64,000 nt of DNA from Phaeoceros laevis. Taxonomy: Eukaryota > Anthocerotophyta > Anthocerotopsida > Notothyladales. How positions within the stretch are numbered: position 1 is the stretch's first letter; the number at the start of each line of letters is the position of its first letter. The stretch spans positions 1-64,000 of the forward strand of contig JBNGIQ010009145.1 in the NCBI GenBank assembly GCA_049999765.1. The letters are read 5' to 3'. The notes below the pieces were generated by a model. It was not told the origin of the DNA. It worked only from the letters and a program-made list of their open reading frames with translations, and searched no databases. Shown in pieces: positions 41,966 to 53,918 of this stretch. A program made the position numbers and the translations under genes.

Positions 41966-44390
41966 GTGAGACATTCAGGACGCAGAGCACAGCTGCTACT
42001 CAACATGTTAAGTCGCAGGAACATGGTTATCTTAAATGGAATCCCAAACTTTCCTCAATCAAGAAGAATTACATTCAGAACGAGACGACGAAAACAGTCC
42101 CGTTCCAAATGCAACCATCGCCCCAAATTCGCGCTCAGACAGAGTGTAGTCAACCTGTTGCTCTGTCATGTTCAGGCTGTCAATAATGTGCAAGACTTTA
42201 CAATTCTTCCCCAACGACCAGATTCTGACCACATGCCACTTCAGTTCAAGCTTCACTTGCCTAGTTTTGACATCCCAACCCAACCAAAGCCACCTAAACT
42301 GGCATCAGTTTATATACTTCGAACCAAAGGAGAAGAAGGATTCAAGCATACAATGGAAAGGAGAATGCTGAAATTTCTGGATAGGCACAACAGGTCATCC
42401 TCGCAGGACAAGGTTAGTTCACTCCAAGCCATGTTTATAAAATCCTTACATAAACATGGTACCAAAATCACCCCGGGCAGGGTTGATAAGGGTTCATAGG
42501 GACACTTGTGGCATGATTCGGAATGCCAGAACTTGCAAAAGCAGCTCCAGATCATGCTCAATGATCAAACATCTGGTGAAGTCCTGTCAAAACCAGAATA
42601 CCGTGAGTTATCAAACTTATACTCACGCATGAAGAGAGCCAAACTCAGGGAATTCTAGCAGAAACAAAAAAATCAGGCCATTGATGATATCAAGCGGAAT
42701 CCGAAAGCATTCTTTAGTCTCATCAAAAGCCGAGGCGCAGCTCCATCTCAAATATCTCTTAGCCAGTGGGAGGATCATGGCAGGCAGCTGTTTCAGTCCA
42801 CACTTGAGGTACATATGCAGCCACAGGTATTGATACCCCAGGTATCAGAGCATTCGCTCTTCAAGCCAGCTCACATAGCACAGGCCACACACAACCTTAA
42901 AATAGGCAAAGCCCCGGACAAGTATGGATTGAGGATGGAGTACTTCAAATTACTTAGGGATACAGAGATGCCAAAAGTCTTAGCGCATGTCTTCAATGAG
43001 ATTATCCGTACCGGCTCCTTCCCTGCAACATGGGGAGCATCAGATGTACGCCCGCTGTACAAGGCAGGGAAACTCACAGACCCTGATAATTTCAGGTATA
43101 TCACATTGAATACCATGTTCTACAAGATCTATGCTTCAGCAATCAATGTATTGGTCAGCCCGTACCTCAATAATGCTGACCAAAGGTTCCAGGCGGGCTT
43201 CCAAAAGTCATACAGTTGTCTACACCACCTCTTTACACTTCGTGCATTGGTGGAAAAAGACGAAATTATCGGGCAGGAGGTTATATACTTGCTTCATCGA
43301 TTTCAGAAAGGCCTTTGACCTCATCCCTAGAGCCAAGCTGTGGGATGCATTTCTGAAAGCAGGATTGCCACCAGACTTGGTTCGAGCCATGCAACTCATG
43401 TATCAGCACACTGAAATAACGGTATGTACTGAGCAAGGCAGGAAAACATCCTTCTCTAGCAACATGGGGCTTCAGTAGGGTTGCTCACAATTGCATACAT
43501 CATTTGCACTCTATCTCCAGCAGCTACAGCAAATATTCACTGAGTTGGGATCTGAGATTGATACACCTTATCTGCAGGCAATGGCAATAGCCCTGGTGTT
43601 ATTCGCTGACGACCTGGTCTTGCTTTAATTGTCACCACAAGGTCTGCAACTGCAGCTTGATCACCTTTAGAAGTTTTGCCAAAACTTTGATTTACAACTC
43701 AACCTGTAAAAAACAGCAATCTTAGTCTTCAATGGATCTGCAGACCTCTCCAAGGAAACATTCTACTGGGCCGAACAGCGTATTCGTACATTGGACATTT
43801 ACAAGTACTTGGGAATGATGCTCTTCACTCATAAAAAACTTCATATGGCTAGTCAAGCTAGAATGGATGCTGCAGTGAATGCTTCCTTTCATATTCGCTC
43901 AAAAGCATTGAACAAATGCTTTCTCCATACAGTTCCTATGATCACGTTCTACAAGTAGTGCATACTACCTAAATTGCTATATGCAGCACCAATCTGGGCA
44001 GTGGGATGTACAAAGACAGGCTGGAAAACCTTGAACGAGTACAATGACAATTCTTCAAACGCCATTTCTCAATATCCCAATCAACGTGTTCAGCCACCCT
44101 GCTAGCGGAATTAGGTCTATGTCCAGTTGAAATCGAAGCACTTATAGTTACAACTCAGTTCCTGCAACAGGTTGCTCAGTTACCTGCTACAAGGCTACCA
44201 GCTATGACACTCTTGGACTACACTATTATGGCAGAGGAAAATAAGCAGGGCTGGTTATATGAGTGGCGTCAGTGGTTGCAAAAGTGGGGACTTCAAGACT
44301 ATGAACTACATCAGCTAACCCCACAGCTAATCCGGAAAGCATACATTAGGCAAGTCTGGCAGCAGAATCCACAATCCCCGTTGTAGGAAC
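41966..44390 (+). pseudogene. LINE-A: decayed non-LTR retrotransposon, endonuclease end and RT
   Basis: It begins in the C-terminal half of an AP endonuclease (NMVILNGIPNFPQS ... DSDHMPLQFKLH). The RT has KIGKAPDKYGLRMEYFK, DVRPLYKAGKLTDPDNFRYI, a frameshift at about 43300 to CFIDFRKAFDLIPR, and the catalytic LFADDLVLL near 43606. A downstream YKYLGMML thumb motif follows. At least eight stops or shifts mean it is dead. The RT resembles I/Jockey/RTE-type LINEs more than the plant L1 type seen in LINE-B and LINE-C. It would have reverse-transcribed at a nicked target. Confidence 0.75.
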
Positions 44391-44535
44391 ATTACACCAC
44401 ATCAGTTAACCCATCCATAGATCTTGTCCTCCAAGAATACCTCCAATCAGTTATCCCATTCTCCCATGTGAAGTCCTACATACAACTCCGCCTTCAGGTT
44501 ACCCCTTGGTCCAACCAATACAGATGGGCACAGTG
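44391..44535. other. LINE-A tail / Copia-3 junction
   Basis: No polyA and no target duplication could be identified. Confidence 0.3.
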
Positions 44536-44914
44536 AAGATCAGGCAAGGATCGATACTAGAAAAGTTAGAATCAAGAAAAGACTTATATTCATATTGCGC
44601 ACGCTCTCCTTTAAAGGTAGGAGACGGCGGTTGGCCGTGTCCCTTCGTATGGACACGGCAGTTGGGTTTAGGGCACGACGTTTAGTCGTGCCCCATTACA
44701 TGAGTTAATGTCCGATGATGTTTCGACTATTTAATATTTATTTCTACCTTAATGCATTGCCTACTTAAAATATATGCCTATTTTCTATACTCCCACTTAG
44801 GCACTGCTTAAGTTGTCTATTTTTAATCAACCCGACTCGTGTTGACTTTGCTGCATTCCCTTTTTCTTGCACGCAAGCTGTTGCTAGGGTTTCCCGGTAC
44901 TTCGAGTTCTCCTA

Positions 44915-45202
44915 ATGGCTTGGTGTTTGGCGGCATCACTCATCCAGTCCGCGCTGTTGCTGTTGGTGTTGCTCCACGCATTGGTGCGCCGAAGGCGTCT
45001 GACATCATGCTTGGTCTGTGCTGGGTTTGCCAAGCTGCACACACTGGAGGCCGCTCATGCACACTGGCGTCATGCTCAAGGATATCCGCAGCTGGTGGAA
45101 GGCGCTCCCTTCCGGTATCTCCCCAACTGTTCAGATGGATATATGTACGCTGGTAGCGACTTCACGGAAGACGGCCGCTTGATTCTCCGCTACGGTACCT
45201 AG
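44915..45202 (+). CDS. Antisense ORF in Copia-3 3' region
   Basis: ATG 44915 opens 95 codons opposite to the element. Hydrophobic start (LIQSALLLLVLLHALV), basic RRRR, then AGFAKLHTLEAAHAHW and SDFTEDGRLILRYG. The donor GTACCT at 45195 and acceptor CTTGTGCAG at 45276 would remove 82 bp and extend the frame by 28 residues (EPWYKCSTVMPQRRF...) to TGA at about 45361. The terminal motif and hydrophobic start resemble those in Copia-1 and Copia-2. Membrane anchoring is inferred only from hydropathy. Confidence 0.45.
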   Translation: MAWCLAASLIQSALLLLVLLHALVRRRRLTSCLVCAGFAKLHTLEAAHAHWRHAQGYPQLVEGAPFRYLPNCSDGYMYAGSDFTEDGRLILRYGT

Positions 45203-45376
45203 CTCAGGTCTTGCACTCCCACTGCTGCTGAGTTCCTGTCTTGCATGCATCTGTGCTGACACACTCCCTTGTGCAGAACCTTGGTACAAGTGTTCTACGG
45301 TGATGCCTCAGCGGCGGTTTCAAGGATGGAAGAATGCAGGTTTAGGTTGTCTCAGTTGATCCTGCCTAGTGGGTAG

Positions 45377-47110
45377 CTAGAACTTTACATTTCCGGCATG
45401 CTTGTAAGGCCCAAGGCCATGCATGGCCTTGCAGAATTTTTCATGCTTCTCTTTTGCCAAGGCTTTGGTTAAGACATCTGCAACATTAGCATTTGTTGGA
45501 CAGAACTGTAGGTTGACATTGCCGTCATTGACCACTTGCCTAATGAAGTGATGTTTTATATCTATGTGCTTGATCCTAGAGTGCGTGACTGGATTTTGAA
45601 CTAATGCAATGGCCGACTGATTGTCGTACATGAGCAGGGTTGGCGCCGTTTGTACCTCACCGAGTGATGCAAGCATTGCTCTTGTGTAGACAACATCTTG
45701 GGCTACTGTAGCAATTGCTGCATACTCGGCTTCAGTGGACGAGAGGGCAACCACATGTTGCTTCTTGCTGTACCATGATACAATGGTTGAATGGTACTCG
45801 TCCTTGCCTAGCAATAAGCAATTTGCTGAAATTGACCGCCTTGTGTCACTGTCCGCAGCCCAATCAGCATCTGAGAAACAAGTGAGCATGAGCTTCTCAA
45901 GATACTTCCGATATAACAGTCCCAAGGTAGCTGTCCCCTTTAAATATCTCATTATGCGTTGGACGGCTACCCAATGAGCATTGCCATAATTTGTAAGGAA
46001 CTGCGCCGTAGCTCCCACTAACTGTGATAAGCCCGGTCTGGTCCAGTTACGGAAGTAGACTAGGCTGCATACAGCTGATCTGTAAGGTACTTGGTCCATT
46101 CTTTGCCTCTCTTCCTCTGTTTTGGGACATTGGTCCAATGTAAGTTTCTCACCTACTGCTAATGGGGTAGCTGCAGGTTTGCAGTCTTGCATCCGGAACT
46201 TTGTGAGCACCTGTCTTATAAATTGCGACTGATGTATAAACACAGTGCGCAGAGCCAGGTTCTGGATTATTTGCACCCCCAGAAAGTATGTAAGCTGGCC
46301 AAGGTCCGTCATACTAAACTCATATGTGAGTATTCCCTTTACCTTGTTCATAAGTGTTGGGCTGCTGGCAATTATTATTGCATCGTCAACATAGAGTGCA
46401 AGGTAAACTACTCCATCTTTATCTCTCAGCAGATAAACGTTGCTATCTGATTCACTTTGTACAAAACCAGAATCCTTGAGATACTTATCGATACGTTTGT
46501 ACCATGCCCAGGGTGACTGTTTCAAACCATAAATTGTCTTTATTAGTTTGCACACCTTGTGAGGATGCTGCTTATCCTCAAACCCCTCCGGCTGTCTCAT
46601 ATATATTGTTTCCTCAAGGGTCCCATTCAAGAACGCCATCTTGACGTCCATGTGGTGCATTATGTAATCGTGTTGTGCAGCCATTGCTAGCAGGGTCCAC
46701 ACTGAAGTAGCTCTTACTACTTGTGAAAATGTCTCGGTATAGTCGAGACCTTCCACTTGACTGTACCCACGAGCAACCAGGCGGGCCTTGTACCTTGCAA
46801 TGGTGCCATCCTGTGCAAGCTTCTTCTTGAAGACCCATTTTCACGTAACTGCCTTGCGACCAGGTGGTAAGTCAACTAATTCCCATGTTTTGTTATCTAT
46901 CAGTGATTGATATTCAGACTGAATGGCCACATGCCACTTCTTAGCCTCATGGGAGCTCACTGCCTCCTTGTATGATTGTGGTTCACTCAGGTCAATAGGT
47001 TCTCCCTGGTCCTCCATTAGGAAGGAGTTATATGTCAATGGTGGTGTATTCCACTCATCTGGCGAAGCAGTATCTTTGCATACTACGTCTAAGAGGTACT
47101 TCAGGTTCAT
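45377..47110 (-). pseudogene. Copia-3 reverse transcriptase/RNase H
   Basis: One frame, broken only by a TGA near 46840. RT: SYKEAVSSHEAKKWHVAIQ, KWVFKKKLAQDG, DVKMAFLNGTLEE, LYVDDAIIIAS (intact YxDD). RNase H: CFSDADWAADSDTRRS and SSTEAEYAAIATV. It ends NVADVLTKALAKEKH. The C-terminal 459 codons are open. Without an intact upstream polyprotein it is unlikely to act. Confidence 0.85.
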
Positions 47111-47288
47111 AGACCTCTGTGTGCTGAGGTATTGCAGTTTCTGCTGTTTGTACTAACCCATCATCGTCCTCTTGTTGGACAGAATCACCATCACCAATAT
47201 TGGTCATACCATTGTCGTGAGAAACTCGACTAGACTCATCATCATCAGGGAAGTAGCTAGTTTCCTCGACTTGATCATCTAACAGAGC

Positions 47289-48335
47289 TTATTGACTTAT
47301 GACTGGATGGTGAGCTGTAACAGGGGGACTAGTCGGCTGTACTTGCAGGGGAGGAACCTGTATCTGTGGTGCAGGAACCTGTACAGATGGCTGACTAGGA
47401 GTAGCAAGATCGATGGTTTGATCTTCTACCTCTATCTCTTCTGAATGACTGCTTGAAGCCTGTGTGCTCAATGGAGTCAACGTTAACTGAAATGGTTCTA
47501 GCAGTGCATGTTCATTGAAAAGAACACTTCTAGAATGTGTTGTTGTTCTTGTATCTGGATCATAGAGTTTGTACCCTTTTATACCTTCAATGTAGCCTAC
47601 GAAGATGTATTTTCGTGCCTTGTAGTCCAGCTTCACCCGCTGATCCTCAGCTAAGTGAGCATAAGCCAGGGCACCAAAAATGCGCAAGTGATTAATTCTA
47701 GGCTTTTGTGAAGTCCACCGCTCATAAGGTGTAGCACCTGAAAATGCTTTGGTTGGTAGCCGCATTCTAACATAGTTGGCTGTTGCAACTGCTTCTGCCC
47801 AATATCCCCTAGACAAGCGCAAGACCTTCAACAAGGACTTTGCTGCTTGCTGCAGATGCTTGTTGTTAAGCTCAACTATGGGATTCTGTGCTGAAATATA
47901 AGGGGTGGTGATCTGACGAGCAATGCCGAGGGAGCGACAATAGTCAGTAAACTCTTCCGAGCAGTATTCTCCCCCTCCATCGCTTCGCAGAGTTTTCACA
48001 AGTTCTCCAGTTTGCCTTTGTGCGAAAGTTATATACTCCTGAAAGCAGCCTAACGTCTGGCTTTTGTGTTCAATAAAATAGATGATGGTGTAACGGCTCC
48101 AATCATCCACAAATGAGAGTATGTACTTGGCTCCGCCAAGGGAGGTTGTGGACATGGGTCCACACAAGTCCGAGTGTATCAGCTCAAGTAACCTTGTAGC
48201 CCGTGTTGGATTAGTATCACGGTATGGTAAACGTTGGTGCTTGCCAAACGCACACGCCTCACAGAACTGTTTATCCACAAACTTGAGCAGAAATTTCTCT
48301 CTGTAGAGAGTGTTATCGGTAATCATGGCTTGCAT
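47289..48335 (-). pseudogene. Copia-3 integrase
   Basis: Contains FCEACAFGKHQRLP, the Asp in HSDLCGPM, Asp in LRSDGGGEY and Glu in NPIVELNNK, then YERWTSQKPRINHLRIFG and FVGYIEGIKGYKLYDP. The integrase core is intact in this 348-codon frame. A TAA/TGA-containing gap (47288-47111) separates it from RT. Confidence 0.85.
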
Positions 48336-48368
48336 TTTATCGAAGTTAGCATGTGCCGACCTATAATG

Positions 48369-49142
48369 CTATAATATGGACTGTTGTTTCTTCTCGTTTG
48401 CTTGACTAACCTGAACCGTGGGTGAAGGCAGACCAAACTTGGAAGTAAAATCAAGGGCATACAGGTCATTGACAGGTTTGCCCGTCCCTAGAGTTCTATC
48501 CTTGTATTTAGGATGAGTAATGAAACAGTCCAGGCCTATGAATGAAATAGCCAAACCATGTTGCTTTTGGAATTTGCTGACTGACACCAAGTTCTTGACC
48601 ATTGTAGGGACATGCAACACATCCATAAGATTAATAGTACTTCTGTTGGTTAGGAGTACTGGAACTATGCCAACTCCCATTATTTCAAGGCCTCGGTCAT
48701 CTCCCAGAAGCACTTGCTGTCCAGGTGGCATTGCAGTGTAATGCAAGATATGATGTTTTCCTTGTATACAGGCTTCACAGAAAATAGATTTCTCCGACTT
48801 GAAGTGAAGTGGAGTCCGATACAGGGAAGAAGCCGGCAGGGTCTGAAGGCGTTGCAGATGAACATCTCCCAAGCGGCAGTGCCACAGCTGTGTCTCATTT
48901 GGAGTAGTGGCCACTGCAGACTGGGCTGTTGGTGCCTTCAATTGCTGGACAGGGTTGCTCTTCAGGTTGAACCGGTACAAGTCATTCTTGAGAGTGCATG
49001 TAGCCAGTAACTGATGTGGAGCAGCAGCCTCGCGTAGGGCAAGTTCCTCCATAGTCATCTCGAGTGTAAGCAATGGAGGAGAAAGACGCCTGAGTGAGAT
49101 AAGATTTTTTGCCATTTGTGGAACGTAAATGACATCTAACAA
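48369..49142 (-). pseudogene. Copia-3 duplicated protease-end/pre-integrase block
   Basis: The single frame contains two related but diverged copies of the same module. The first: LDVIYVPQMAKNLISLRRLS, LWHCRLGDVHLQRL, FCEACIQGKHH. The second: LGDDRGLEIMGVGIVPVLL, MDVLHVPTMVKNLVSVSKF, continuing to the HHCC region at 48230. A normal Copia has one copy. The join at about 48715 looks like template switching between two Copia families. Confidence 0.65.
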
Positions 49143-49216
49143 AGTGATTGTCTTACCTTGTGCAGGGTGAAGGACGACTGACCCTGTGCCTTCTATGCAC
49201 GGCCCACTATCATCAC

Positions 49217-50749
49217 CTATAAGGACAAACTGGCCTTAGGAGTAGGTGTAAGAGTGGTGAAGGCTGTATGAGTGTTGCAGACATGTGTTGTGGCACTCGA
49301 ATCTAGATACCAAGCATGCCTATCTTGTGATGAGGAGACCATACAAACTGTGAGTATGGCCCCTGTACTTTTCTTTGAGGATACATGGGCAGATGGCGGA
49401 GCCTCTCTTTTGGGTTCGCCATTTTGTTTCTTGCGGCATTCAGATTCCACGTGACCAAGAATCCTGCACCAGTTGCATGGGCCTCTCTTTGAGCTGCTAC
49501 CCTTAGAGGGTGGCCAGGATGTGCGAGGAGCACTCGGCTTGTAAGGTGGACGAGTGCCACTTGGAGCCCGTCGTCCTCGCCCTCGAGAGACAAACATGGC
49601 TCGTGCAGCATTGCTGAAGGAGGAGCCTCGGCCACGAATGTGAGTAGCCTCCTCGTTCAGCAAAGCACCAATGATATCTGATAAGGTAATTGGTGAGGGT
49701 GTGCCTGCAGCTACTGCTGCTTGAGCAGTAGTAATATGCTGATTCTGAGTGCTCACAAAACTGTTGTACTTCTCTGGAAGTGACATAAGGAGTGCCACCG
49801 CAGCTTGAAGTTCATCAACAGTTGTGCCAGCTGTGATCAGTTTAGTGCGAAGCATCCTGAAGCGGCTGACATGGTTTTCGACTGTATCACCATCACGCAT
49901 CCTACAGTTGTAGAAGTCATGTGTGGCATGAACCAGTGATGTCATGCTCTTCTTTTGATGGACTTGGCAGAGGAAGTCCCAGATTGCCTTGGAACTGGTT
50001 GCCTCTCGAGCATGAGACATCATGCTCAGGTCCAATGCAGACTATATCACATTTTGAGCTCGAAGATCTTTGAGTTTCCAGGCATGTTGATCTGCAATAC
50101 TCGCAGCTGTTGCACCTGTTGCAGGTGTTATTGGTCTTGCAGTTGTTCCTGTAACATAATCCCAAAGCTCTTGTTCCTAAAGAATGGTACGTACTCAAAT
50201 CATCCAGATGTCGAAGTGTTGACCACTAAACCTGTCTTTGTCCTTGAAGTCATACTTAAAGTTATTGACAGTGACATTTGCAGGTGGTGGATTCGCCATG
50301 GATGAAACAAATGTGTACTGACTGAACTGTGTTTGATTTAGATCAAATAAGTCGTCAAGGTGGTGGGAAGAGGAGCTATGTGAACTATGTGAGGATCTAG
50401 GTGTGGATGCAGTACTATCAGGAGAGGAAGGCGCAGCCAGAACTATCCCAGAGGCTGTAGTGTCTACAGTCGTAGGACTTGTAGGAAGATCTGGAAGGGT
50501 ATAGAACTCTGGATTATCAAAGGGGTTTTCTGGAAAGACAGGAAACAAGGACGTCTCTTCAGATCCGAGAGTTAGTGACTCTTCAGGTGTCTCTTCCAAT
50601 CCAGGAACAGGTGACGTTTCAGGTGTCATTTCAGATCCGGGCCTTGCAGGTGACGCTCCAGACCTCAACCTTGAAGGTGTCGCTTCAGATCTGGCTGGAA
50701 TCCGGCGAGGTGGAGTCCCTGCTGGGCTTGGATCCCAAGGTTCCAACAT
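49217..50749 (-). pseudogene. Copia-3 gag and protease start
   Basis: ATG 50749 starts a Pro/Ser/Thr-rich extension, then VNNFKYDFKDKDRFSGQHFDIWMI, the normal gag start. Stops break the next part (50195). It resumes at 50035 (CRMRDGDTVENHVSRFRM, LMSLPEKYNSFVSTQNQ), CCHC (CNWCRILGHVESEC), then the protease as YLDSSATTHVC, with Ser replacing the usual Gly of DSG. The substitution should harm protease activity. The gag start lies inside the end of the leader ORF (65 nt overlap). Confidence 0.8.
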
Positions 50750-51374
50750 ATTTAAACACCATCTTTCTTGATTTTGCTTCGATTGACATGTGTGTCAAGA
50801 GTGCAGCAACCTCTGAGATGACGTCGTCCTTGGTCCTTCCTTCAGGAAGAATATATGGACAATTCTCAGGAGAGTTTGGCAAGATTTGTTGAAGCTCAAC
50901 AAATGTAGTGCTTCCTGTTGCAGCAGGTTCTGACTTTGTGTCTTGCTGCTTTGTCACTCTGTCCAGGTATGCAACCTTTGTAAATAAGGTGTTAAGGTCC
51001 TTTAACAAATGCTTGCACTTGCTATTGATGTCGTCAATCTTGTTGCGGAGGCGCTCTTCTTGAACTTCCCGCATACGCCGGAAATCACACAAGGTTGCGT
51101 GAGTGTGATGACGTTCCTCAGCAAAAAGATCTCGGACAGCTTCCAGAACCAGCTCTGCCTGGACAGACGTGGTTCCAGGTGTGCTCACAGATGGACGCAG
51201 GCGCCCACTTCTCCCACAAGTGTTGCAGGAGCTCGCCACTCGGTAAGTGCAGGCAGGAATGTTCTGCTGTGATAAGCTAGAAAAGAACGATTGCTGGTAT
51301 GCACTGTTTCTAAAGGGAGATGCTACTTGCATTTGTGGATTGAAGATGCGCTTTGTGCGGCCATTGCGAGGCAT
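50685..51374 (-). CDS. Copia-3 5' leader ORF, coiled-coil protein (229 aa)
   Basis: Intact ORF upstream of gag: ATG 51374 (MPRNGRTKRIFNPQM). A Ser/Arg/Pro-rich part is followed by a charged helix likely to form a coiled coil (RRMREVQEERLRNKIDDINS ... LLKDLNTLFTKV). It overlaps the gag ATG by 65 nt in another frame. Copia elements usually start directly with gag, so this is an accessory gene. Its start resembles the leader ORF of Copia-2. The function is unknown; RNA or particle assembly is only a guess. Confidence 0.5.
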   Translation of the reverse strand: MPRNGRTKRIFNPQMQVASPFRNSAYQQSFFSSLSQQNIPACTYRVASSCNTCGRSGRLRPSVSTPGTTSVQAELVLEAVRDLFAEERHHTHATLCDFRRMREVQEERLRNKIDDINSKCKHLLKDLNTLFTKVAYLDRVTKQQDTKSEPAATGSTTFVELQQILPNSPENCPYILPEGRTKDDVISEVAALLTHMSIEAKSRKMVFKYVGTLGSKPSRDSTSPDSSQI

Positions 51375-52064
51375 TTTTCAGAATGGTAATCTAGTCATTG
51401 ACATACCTTATGCAAGATTGTAGACTGACGATTGTGTGTAGGGGCTCCAGGATATCTACACCTGTATCCAAGTGTGTGAGAAGACGTTGGGATATGTGTG
51501 TAGATGACCTAGTGCTCCTGCTCAGGGTACTTTTCTACAACGGACTAGATTTTGCACACCTGTGTACTAACTGTTGGTTGCAGGAGCACCGGTTCATCTG
51601 TGCCTATATCTTAGTGTGAGGGTAGACACTGGGATAAGGGTGCAGATGGACTGGTGTTCCTATGATGACTTCTTTCCCGCCGTGGATTGTGACTTAGAAG
51701 CCTGTGGATATCTAATGCGCTGTGTAGGTGACGCATTCGATTGATTGTGTTGGGTTGCACTATACAGGGCAAAGGACAAATCAGGACACGTGTGACGTGC
51801 AAGAAATTGCAGCCTACCAAGTTGAGTGCGGGGATCCATCAGGTTTGCTAAGACTTCTTGACGGGGGACGCATTTGCACTACGAGTAGTAGTGATAGACC
51901 GCATCCGCCAAGAACGCATCTGCCATGCTTCCAAAACGGGTGAGTGAAATCCTAAGTGATGCAATTACTGCTCTAAAGTTTTCATGAGAGAGATTCTTAA
52001 TGCAACACTCGGACTTGCAGATTTTACACGCGCGGGTCGGAGGCTTGGCAGAATCCATATCTTA

Positions 52065-52076
52065 GCTCTGATACCA
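52065..52076 (-). promoter_or_regulatory. Copia-3 primer-binding site
   Basis: Minus-strand TGGTATCAGAGC, perfect match to the tRNA-iMet consensus, next to the LTR edge at 52077. Confidence 0.8.
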
Positions 52077-52400
52077 TAGCGTAGGATCGACTAGCGTAGG
52101 AAAGAAGCAGGAATGAATTAGATTGAACTTGTGTGTGTAAGGCCTTTAAGGCCGTGTCCCGTGAACCTGTACGACGGTTGACGGGTGGCGATTCATTAGG
52201 GCACGGTTCGTATCCGTATGCGCCCACGTATGCGTATTTAACCTGAACACTACTTAACGCCGTGAAGCAAGACTATCTAGGGCAAACCTATTTTGTTAGG
52301 CGAGAGCAACATCGCAGCGCAAGCCGAAGCGTAAGTTGGCGGTGCGAAGAATGAATCGAAAGTGTGGATTGAGTGGGGGTATTGGGGGTTTAGGGTTTAG
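52077..52400 (-). repeat. Copia-3 5' LTR (right edge estimated)
   Basis: Adjacent to the PBS. Contains GGCCGTGTCCC and TTAGGGCACG, shared with 44536-44850. The outer edge is not visible. Confidence 0.5.
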
Positions 52401-53918
52401 ATAGATATAGCGTATCGTTTCGTTTATTTATTCAACCCACACTCATATAATAGTTAAGTACGTAACCTAGGGTTAGATACTAGATAGACAGTTAACGGTT
52501 ATAACTGCTTAAGTCCAGATATGGATAGTCACATGAACGTGACATGTATAAGAGTCACTTCACGTGACACAAACATTAATCTACGCAACAACTTTCTGCT
52601 CTCTCGTGCATTCCTTGTTGCTACAGTAATAAGATCTCGTTTTGTAACTTTCAGTCGCTAGTCGACCCTGCCCTCTCAATTAAGCAATCTAGTTACAACT
52701 AGCTCACGTATTTACTATCATTCTTTGTCATTGTTTCGTTCGTCAAGTACTCACAGTGGTTTCCTCCTCCTCTAACCCACAGCTTTGCAGCAATCTCAGC
52801 ATCACAGTATGGCGTCTTATAGTCAAATTACTCATAACATGTGGCCTCAGGTTATAGCGGCCTCTGCAACAGCGTGGAGTCTTATAGACTAGAGCCCTGA
52901 AATATGAGGCCTTATGCTAGCTATGGTATCCATGGCTTTATAGCCGACCTGCGGGTCGTTTGGGACCTCAAGGTTCTAGGTTGCAAGTGAGATCTATTCT
53001 CGCACACCATGTTCACAGCCCGGTGGTACCGGGTAGGCTAATAGTGGCTAAGCAAAAGTTCTCAAAGATAATATCTACTAAGCAAGCATGAGCTCCCCTA
53101 AAAAAAGCTAAAAAAACTAGGGTGGGATGGCAGCCATGGGGTATTTTGGTGTAAGAGAGAGCGAGGGTATTGTTAATGTGGATGTATCGTGGTATTAATT
53201 TCTGTGGTGAGAGAGAGTTTTGTGAGGCATCTTGTTGTTAGCTAGAGCTGCATCTTTAGTGCGGACAACGGGGACTTGTATGGGCCAGCATGTGATTCAA
53301 TGTTGATGCCACGTGCCAGACGAACTCGTAACATTACGAGCATGTAACGTGTATGTAACGTTTTCAACGAGTTGCAGTCAAACGGTAATGTCGACGGATG
53401 TAGCCAAACATTAGGGGATGAACAATGTGGCCGGATTTTAAAAACTCGCGGTGAGTTTTCGGGCTCCACGTCGGCACCGACGTGGCACGGAAAACAATAA
53501 ATTAAAGGCCTTCACCGTCTACACGGGATCTCACGACGTATAACGGAGTGCACACAGCCTCGTACAAGATAAAGTCGGATTAAGGAAATGTTAATCACAC
53601 CGTAGAGGAGCGGACATGCGTCCAGGCGGCGCCCGTTTTTCAGAATTAAAAAGTGAACAGCTGGACGGTCGAAGGCCGGCAACTGCAGCACCCGCCCAGG
53701 AGCATTATTGTCGGCATATTCCTGCTCGTGCTCAGCGTTCCCAAGCCGTAATGCACGGCATGTTGAGCCCCGTAATCAGAATTGGTGTGCAAGTGGTGTC
53801 CAGGATATCAGAAGGGCAGCTGAAGAGAGTGCTGACCTACCTAATGACGACCGTGCTAATCTTACAGCCCTTGCGGCTTGTGCGGCTTGTGCAACTGCTA
53901 CTAACTGAGCAAGGTTTC
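52401..53918. other. Unassigned flank with LTR-like sequence
   Basis: 52401-52700 has an LTR-like look (TTAACGGTTATAACTGCTTA resembles part of the Copia-1 LTR; a 3' T/C-rich stretch) and may be a decayed solo LTR. 52700-53600 shows no coding evidence. Around 53620-53930 short open frames occur without a recognisable protein. Confidence 0.35.

Larger units (their letters stand above)
44536..52400 (-). mobile_element. Copia-3, degraded LTR retrotransposon with extra 5' ORF
   Basis: Copia-order domains run from 50749 down to 45377 on the minus strand, with a tRNA-Met primer site at 52065-52076. LTR-like sequences lie on both sides (about 44536-44850 and 52077-52400). They share short blocks (AGGATCGA, GGCCGTGTCCC, TTAGGGCACG) but are strongly diverged, so the boundaries are approximate. 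Extra features are a coiled-coil leader ORF, an antisense 3' ORF and a duplicated protease/pre-integrase block. Confidence 0.75.

Noticed and set aside
52385-52405. Telomere-like GGTTTAGGGTTTAG
   Set aside because: Only about two TTTAGGG units inside LTR-like sequence; too short to mean a telomere or interstitial telomeric repeat.
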